From the NCBI GenBank assembly GCA_030068075.1, contig CM057834.1, positions 93,761,119 through 93,825,118 on the forward strand: DNA of 64,000 bases, read 5' to 3'. This document shows, piece after piece, positions 57,945 through 64,000 of the stretch. Source of the stretch: Paguma larvata (Eukaryota > Chordata > Mammalia > Carnivora > Viverridae). The position numbers and the translations under genes are program-made. Within the stretch, counting starts at the first letter, position 1. Each line of letters opens with the position of its first letter. A model generated the notes under the pieces. The model was not told the origin of the DNA and did not search any database. It saw only the letters and a list, made by a program, of their open reading frames with translations.

Positions 57945-58046
57945 CTTTTTCTTTTCTCTTCTTCTTCTTCTTCTTCTTTTTTTAAATAATCTATTGTCAG
58001 ATTGGCTTCCATACAACATCACTGCTAATCCCAACCTGTGCCCTTC
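57945..58046 (-). mobile_element. Micro-L1: about 75 bp of L1 3' end plus expanded tail, antisense
   Basis: Reversed feline L1 tail (AATCTATTGTCAGATTGGCT, TTCCATACAACATCACTGCT, AATCCCAACCTGTGCCCTTC) preceded by poly-T and a (CTT)n run at 57955-57979. The run is the A-tail turned into an AAG microsatellite. TCTTTACCTT at 57935-57944 and 58047-58056 is the TSD. Confidence 0.85.
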
Positions 58047-58056
58047 TCTTTACCTT

Positions 58057-58369
58057 GTTTTCTAACATGGTGTTTCCTTTTTGGTTCCTTTTTCACAAGA
58101 ATGTATAAGTTTATTTGTTTGAGACAGGTGAGGGTGTGTGTGGGGATCCCAGGGTTAATGAAGAGAAATACTTTACCCCCAATGCTGAATATAAGGACAG
58201 CCCTGAATAAACAACAGATAATGTTAAGAATTGGAATCGATAGCAGCCATTATTACTATGTTTAAAGTGCGGCTTTGCATAGATCTTAGGGTCATATGCC
58301 CAATGTATAATAACCCAGGATACTTTCAATAGAAATTTGCAGTGTCTTGGAATTTGTTTATATTATTTT
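58057..58369. other. Unique sequence
   Basis: No feature recognised. Confidence 0.4.
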
Positions 58370-58540
58370 ATATATTAGAATATTAAGTTTATATTATCAT
58401 CCTTATTTTAAAAGTTAGAGAATTAAAACTCAGGGAGGATACCTAATTTGCCTGAAGCAACACTGCTAAAAGTTGGAAGGAGTTAGTATAGAAACTCATG
58501 GCTACAAATCTTGATCTTTTTTGCCATCTTATCTCCCTAG
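58370..58540 (-). repeat. MIR remnant, antisense
   Basis: TTATCATCCTTATTTTAAAA, GAGAATTAAAACTCAGGGAG, TAATTTGCCTGAAGCAACAC: the reversed MIR core with its conserved TGCC...CA spacing. Confidence 0.6.
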
Positions 58541-60059
58541 CTTAGAGTCACAGAATGAAGAAAAATAATCTTTACTTAAACATTATCCCCTCCATCTCTA
58601 TTCTCTGCCTAGATTCTGAAACCCTTATTGATATACATACAAAACATATATGTATCTGATGACAACGTCATATTCTTAAGGTTATAATCTAAATGGGAAA
58701 CATTACACAATAGGGCTTACTTTCCTTTTGAAGATGGACCTGTTTTGCAGAGATGTGTCATGACACTTAAACTATGGCTCCCTGACCAGCTTCAATTCTG
58801 TCCTTGGTGTTGATAACCATAGAGGATTTTATTGTAAACTATATTTATATATCAGCACTTTATGGTTAGCTGAATTTGGATGATTGAAAGAATGGATGAG
58901 TTTGCTCAGAAATTCAGATTGTGTGACAACCATAACAAAATCAAATAATTTAGAGACTGTCAAATGTTACCTTTCATATATAACTAGGGTATGCCCAGTA
59001 AATTACATGGTGACAAAGCATTTCTTTTGTGTTTCCTTAGCTATAAGGAAAAATATAAATAAATAAAAAAATAAAATAAAATAAACCCATAAAGGAAACT
59101 TCTACTGGAATTCAACCCATTAGTACCCATCACTGAGTATAGTGGAGTATGCATAGAAGGAAATAAAGTAAGAAAAAAGAAATCGTGTGCTTATAATGAT
59201 GTATGTTTTTGCCTCACTAATTGCTGAAGGCCTCGTAATAGTGGAATATTAGAGTATTCTCTCTCTCACACACACATACAGATGCACACATAAACACATG
59301 TGAACACACAAATAAATACTGCTCTGCTATTGTATAAGCCATTAACATATACACCAAAGGCCTAAACTCTTGTTTGAATTTTGCAGATTTACCCTTGGGA
59401 TGTAAGGCTTTATCTCAATGATGAAATTTAAGAACATTCTATCTCTATGATGGTTACTTTTAAACTAGGGTTAACATTTGTGCAGATGATGTATTTTTCT
59501 CCAGCATCAGGCATTGAACTTCCAAGGAAAATAACTATTTAAGTAATTCCCCAAAACATCATTTACTGGTACACTATAATCCTTCTATATTACTGAAGAC
59601 AAATCGTTTTCAGCCCTGTCTAATAAGAGAGTTACCCATCCATAATAGTTACAAAGTCTATTGATATCTTGACATTTTATCTTCATTACTTAGAAATATA
59701 CCTTCCACGAACTGAGCAAGGCCACCTCTGACCACAAAGGTTAACTTGTTTTTCTTAGAATAGAGTTAATGCGACCCAAGAACCCATGATTCGTATTTGT
59801 TAAGGACAGACATTGAGAGAGGCTGGCCAGTGACCGACTGTAATGAGAGGCAACTCTACCATCAAGGCCACAGTTCACAGCTCACTTTTGGAGGCAATGA
59901 AGTGATTTTTATACTGATAGTGTTATTGTGGAAGGAAATAATTTCCTGACCTCTTTTCATGGCAGTTGATACATCTGGGATCGTCAGAAGGATTCTCAAG
60001 CTGTAGGAAGAAGGCTAAGAAGTAATTTTTCAAAATTCTTACAGAATTAAGAAACTCTA
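58541..60059. other. Unique AT-rich sequence with two small simple repeats
   Basis: No gene recognised. A-rich (AAAT/AAAAT) run at 59048-59088 and degenerate CA/ACAC repeat at 59258-59315. Confidence 0.5.
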
Positions 60060-60073
60060 AAACATATCAAGTC

Positions 60074-60283
60074 TTGGGGAGCCTGGGTGGCTCAATCGGT
60101 TAAGTGTCTGACTTCAGCTCAGGTCATGATCTCGCAGTCCATGAGTTCGAGCCCCACGTTAGGCTCTGTGCTGACCACTCAGAGCCTGGAGCCTGCTTTG
60201 GATTCTGTGTCTCCCTCTTTCTCTGCCCCTCCCCTGCTTGCACTCTATCTCTCTCAAAAATAAAATAAAAACATAAAAAATTT
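60074..60283 (+). mobile_element. CAN-SINE, sense, 14 bp TSD
   Basis: TTGGGGAGCCTGGGTGGCTC, CAGCTCAGGTCATGATCTCG, ATGAGTTCGAGCCCCACGTT, CAGAGCCTGGAGCCTGCTTT, CT-rich tail, AAAATAAAATAAAAAC. AAACATATCAAGTC (60060-60073) and AAACATAACAAGTC (60284-60297) flank it with one mismatch. Confidence 0.95.
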
Positions 60284-60297
60284 AAACATAACAAGTC

Positions 60298-62229
60298 ATA
60301 TAATTATCATAATAACTATGAAAAGTTAATATATTCTATATGTCTGAAAAATAGTATTTATATCATTTCAATGAGTGCCTCTGTATGCATTTACTGATTG
60401 TGTGTTTTTTTGTATTACTCACTAAACTCATATCTCACTGTCATTTTTTGCTATTTCTAAAAATGAAGGCCACCCTTGTAGGTAAGAATTTACCAACATT
60501 AGCAGAGAAGACTAAAGATTCTAAGGAAATGGTCACTTTCCCACCTCTTTTTCAAGGAATACTGGTGTTACTGGAATGGATGTATAGTTTACCAATGAAG
60601 CTACTTTAAGGGACTAAATAATTTATCTCATACAATGTGTAAAATCTTGTAAGTAATTTGATCATATTACCTTATAGTTACATGTCTTAGCTTCATTCAT
60701 TCTGGTTAAGTAAGGTTATCAACTTTTCTTTAAAAAAGTTACTTCAATTCCATAGACATTTGCTTTGGTAATAACAGAGGGATAATTCAGAAGCATGCAT
60801 TCCTAATGCTGGTCGTTGCTTGTTCTCTTCATGACTCAACTTTGTATTCTTGAATTCGAACCTGATTTTCCAGGCTTTTCTTTCTTTCTTTCTTTCTTTT
60901 TTTTTAATGGTAAGCGCCAAGAAAAAATGACCTATGAGACCATAAGTGTAATGTGTAAAAATCCTTAAATAGCTTTCAAATTATCAAATTTTGGACTGTA
61001 GTTCTGATTCAGCATCCGGCAGTCCAGGAGAGTTGACTGTGGCCTAGAAGCATCATTGGTGTGGAGTCACCTCCTCCTCAGAAGTGAGGCAGATTGGAAA
61101 TACAGAATATATAGAAATCAATGTTGGCATCCCAAGGAAGAAAAAACTATTCTTTTTTGAAACTACTAAGTTTCAGTGAATATACTTGACTGCATATTGC
61201 ACAGATCAGAATCTTTGTCACTGTTATTTTCTTTCCTTCAGTTAACTATTAAATACCTAAATGTATGGTGTTTGCAACTATTCATCAGCCAGGCTTACTG
61301 TCACTAGCCGCCCACTGTACAAATAACTAACCATTCTTTTGGACAGAGAACTCATGGCAGAAGACCTTATTATCAATATTATTCGTGAAACTACAAATTT
61401 GAATAGCCATCAAGGTCATTCCTAATGGCAAATATTAGGACAATGGTAAATAGTGAGTGAGACACATCCTTCTAACCATGAAACCACATTTTTTTTAATT
61501 TTTATTCAAGAATTGTTAATTTTTCAATTCTCTAAGACATAGGCCAAGTCACTTAAATGTACTTAGATAATAAGTGTTATTTGATTGACCTCATTATTCC
61601 CCCCAATCCCTCCATGTAGGGGAACTTTCTGCATATGTCTGGTGTATATCTCTATGTATAGTAAGGAAGGGAGGACTGTTTTCATGTTTACTCTTGTACA
61701 GGAAAATTTAATTACAGGACTTGAGATATGGGGATGTTTTAGAAAAGTAAGGAAAGTAAATACTGTGAAATACATGCAAATTGTAGTTCTAGTGAAACAT
61801 TCTTCAGCACTATTAGGTCTTTGGCTCATTTGACTAAGATAATTCTTATTAAATCTAATATTCATATATAAGGCTTTATGAGATACTTTGCAAACTTCAA
61901 AACTTATCCAACTTATTTAAGCTATTTTTTCCCTGTATCTTCAATATGAATGCTCTTCATTTTATTTTGAAGCAAACTAGTGTTAAAAATTTCCATCTCT
62001 TTATGTATAATGTATAAACCCATTTGAGATAAACTCAAAGATAAAAGATTTTGCTGTCATCTATTAAAGGTTGTCAGGTTCAGTATAATAGGTTTTGCTA
62101 AAATAGAAACCTATTTTCATTGCTTAGCTTTTACATATGTATATATCCTGTCTTCTCAGTAAGGTTAAACTTCAGGAGAGTGGGGCGTCTGACTTACCTT
62201 AATGTGTCTATGACAAGTCAGTTAGATAT
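60298..62229. other. Unique sequence, 1.9 kb
   Basis: AT-rich, no coding evidence. A TTTC repeat lies at 60876-60906. Overlapping 82-codon plus and 100-codon minus frames at 61563-61865 match nothing known. Confidence 0.4.
60876..60906 (+). repeat. (TTTC)n microsatellite
   Basis: Five TTTC units followed by poly-T. Confidence 0.9.
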
Positions 62230-62480
62230 GTTGATGGTTGTTAGAGGCAGCTGATGCCGCGGCCAGTTTCCTTGAGAGGGTGGCTCCCCCCACCCTCCGC
62301 TGGTGCAGGTGCACCCCTCTCTGGAGGATTGCCTTGGGCATCAGGAGATATCTTGCCTGATGATCATGCACTCACACCCTGGGGAGGTCACGGTTTAGGC
62401 TCCCTGCTTGGGGCAGTACAACAGTGTGCAGCCCATGCTCCACAACTCTCTGTCTGTCCAGACTGATCTAGATTTCTCCT
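62230..62480. other. GC-rich block of unknown origin
   Basis: A sharp local rise in GC (GATGCCGCGGCCAGTTTCC, GGTGGCTCCCCCCACCCTCC) with a 70-codon open frame. It ends at the SINE target site. It looks like an old repeat or a gene scrap, but I cannot identify it. Confidence 0.3.
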
Positions 62481-62676
62481 ATGACCCCTGGGTGGCTCAG
62501 CTGGTTAACCGTCCAACTTTGGCTCAGGTCACAATCTCACGGTTTATGGGTTCGAGCCCTGTGTCAGGCTCTGTGCTGACATCTCAGAGCCTGGAGCCCG
62601 CTTGGGATTCTGTGTGTCCCTCTCTCCCTGCCCTGCCCCCCCAGCCCCAGAATAAATAAACATTACCATTTTTTTT
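62481..62676 (+). mobile_element. CAN-SINE, sense
   Basis: Head truncated slightly (CCCTGGGTGGCTCAGCTGGT), ATGGGTTCGAGCCCTGTGTC, CAGAGCCTGGAGCCCGCTTG, CT/CCCC-rich region, AATAAATAAACATTACC. ATTTCTCCT (62472-62480) and ATCTCTCCT (62677-62685) form the likely duplication. Confidence 0.92.
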
Positions 62677-62685
62677 ATCTCTCCT

Positions 62686-63669
62686 GAAACCACATCCTTT
62701 TCTTAGCTTCTTCGCCCAGCTATATTGTTTTTCTCATTCATTTATAAATTTCTTTTGAGAGTAGACTGGAGTCATTACTAACCTTGCATTCCCAAGCACA
62801 AAAGAGATGAATTCTTGAAGACATTTAAAAACTGAAAGCAGGAGCATGAGGCCATGAGGCACCTAGTGATGGAAGCATGGGTTTAAGGTGGACAAAGGTT
62901 AAAATCAGTATACAGGGTTTTTAGCTTTTCTGAAGTTAACGCTATTTTTGCATTTGTGATTGTCTTTGTAACCCTCTTTTCTCTTACTGTGTAATAATAA
63001 TAATAATTGAGACATAAGTACACCACACTAAAGCTTATTATTCCCAGTGGTGTCCACATAAAAAATTTCGGTGTTTTTCTGTTGGTTAGAATCCAGAATG
63101 GTAAAATGCCCATTATTTTCCTGAGAGTACACTTCTCTGACTTTTCCCAGAAGACGCTGCCTGATCAGGCTGTAGTTACTGGATCGAGCAGATCGTATAT
63201 TTAAAGGAGGGCACTTTGAAAGCTACATTAGTTAACTCCTTCAGGCGTTTAGGGTAGTAGTTAGCATAATTTAGGGCCAGTCTTCAAAACTGGTGAATTA
63301 CTCTAAATGATACACTAGAGCCTAGAATGAGTTAACATGACTTCCAAAGTTGTTACCGCAATGATCAAGTAGCTGACACGTAGGAAGAGCAGGCGGCAGG
63401 ACCCAGGACAGGTCAGTGCTAATTAGCTCTGTGTCAGCCCTGAGTGTGTGGGGCTGGCTTCGTTTCTAGGATACTCCCTCCTTCGCCCCGTGGAGGTTAA
63501 TTCTGGTGACGATAATCTGAGAGTCTGAGAGAATTAATGGCATTTCCATTTGTTTTCCAAAGAGACGCGACGCAGGCATACTGTGGATCTGTGATCTGAA
63601 ACAGGAGGTTCGTTGTTTCCAGTCTTTTGACAAAAGCCCGTGTATTCTGAATGTTAATGCAGAGCATCT
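62686..63669. other. Unique sequence
   Basis: No gene recognised. Slightly CpG-richer around 63360-63560. Confidence 0.4.
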
Positions 63670-64000
63670 GTGTTAGTTTGCTAAGGCTGCCATAACAAAG
63701 TACCATGAGTTGGGTAGTTTAAGTACCAGAAATGAATTGTCTCACGATTCCAGAGCCGTGCTGTTTGAGATCAAGATGCCAATAGGATTCCTTCCTTCTG
63801 AGGGTTGTGAGGAAAATTTATCTCATGCCTCCCCCCGCACATCTCCCTTTTGCGGGCAAGCTGGTATTCTATGGGTTGTAGAAGCCTCACACCTACTTCT
63901 GCCTTGGTGCTCGTGTGGTATTCTTCCAGTGCTTCTCTATCTCCAAATTTCCTATTTTTATCCTGCCAGTCGTAATAGATTAGAGCTTTCTCTAATGATT
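63670..64000 (-). mobile_element. MLT1-like MaLR LTR, antisense, cut by the window edge
   Basis: TTAGTTTGCTAAGGCTGCCA, then TAACAAAGTACCATGAGTTG, GGGTAGTTTAAGTACCAGAA, ATTGTCTCACGATTCCAGAG, and near the end CAGTCGTAATAGATTAGAGC. This is the reversed order of an MLT1-type LTR, here with gaps. It continues beyond 64000. Confidence 0.75.

Noticed and set aside
1..64000. CRISPR arrays, bacterial operons, phage or insertion sequences
   Set aside because: The sequence is clearly mammalian nuclear DNA; direct repeats seen are microsatellites or target duplications.

Overview
This is vertebrate nuclear DNA and almost certainly comes from a cat-family (Felidae) carnivore. The main evidence is about two dozen copies of a roughly 200 bp tRNA-Lys-derived SINE of the carnivore CAN-SINE type. 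Their heads carry the run CCTGGGTGGCTCAG and their bodies the run CAGGCTCTGAGCTGTCAG, the form I associate with feline SINEC_Fc. The LINE-1 copies also share a carnivore-type 3' end. AT content is high, and no open frame has a start, length, splice context or family resemblance that supports a host protein-coding gene. The window is best read as intergenic or deep intronic sequence. Apart from the ORF2 frame inside a young LINE-1, the short open frames are chance or repeat-derived.

Layout. Positions 1-4900 hold antisense fragments of ancient L1M, mostly 5' region and endonuclease region, interrupted by three SINEs. Positions 6091-16745 appear to be one near full-length ancient antisense L1. 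It was later split by several SINEs, an old L1 3' end, a Tigger/MER2-like DNA transposon with TA duplications, and a young 3.4 kb sense L1 (11047-14423). The young L1 keeps an open reverse transcriptase and C-terminal frame of about 900 codons. Positions 16746-22700 are mostly unique, with a tiny young L1 carrying an apparent 3' transduction (18167-18433), one of the least diverged SINEs (19068-19280) and MER5 remnants. Positions 22704-27490 hold two L1 copies with 5' inversions and another antisense fragment.

Positions 28045-39300 are mostly unique, with MIR traces, SINEs, a long TTCC microsatellite and an old L1 3' end. Positions 39359-40206 are a solo LTR of class II endogenous retrovirus type with a perfect 6 bp target duplication. 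Positions 40900-48800 carry an L2 tail, a carnivore L1 3' end with a nested SINE and CA repeat, an ancient ERVL-like LTR, and repeat-free DNA that may be a conserved element. Positions 48830-52390 are old L1 fragments, one split by MER5. Positions 52393-64000 are largely unique, with another old LTR (55910-56607), a micro-L1 (57945-58046), SINEs, and an MLT1-like LTR running off the right end.

There is no gene network to describe. The content is a layered record of retrotransposition, and many events can be resolved by their target-site duplications (TSDs). I found no evidence for a new enzymatic or defence system. The most informative items are structural: insertion nesting, twin-priming inversions, a 3' transduction, a near-open L1 ORF2 with a single frameshift, and candidate non-coding regulatory blocks. 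All repeat family names come from memory of consensus sequences and were not checked by alignment.
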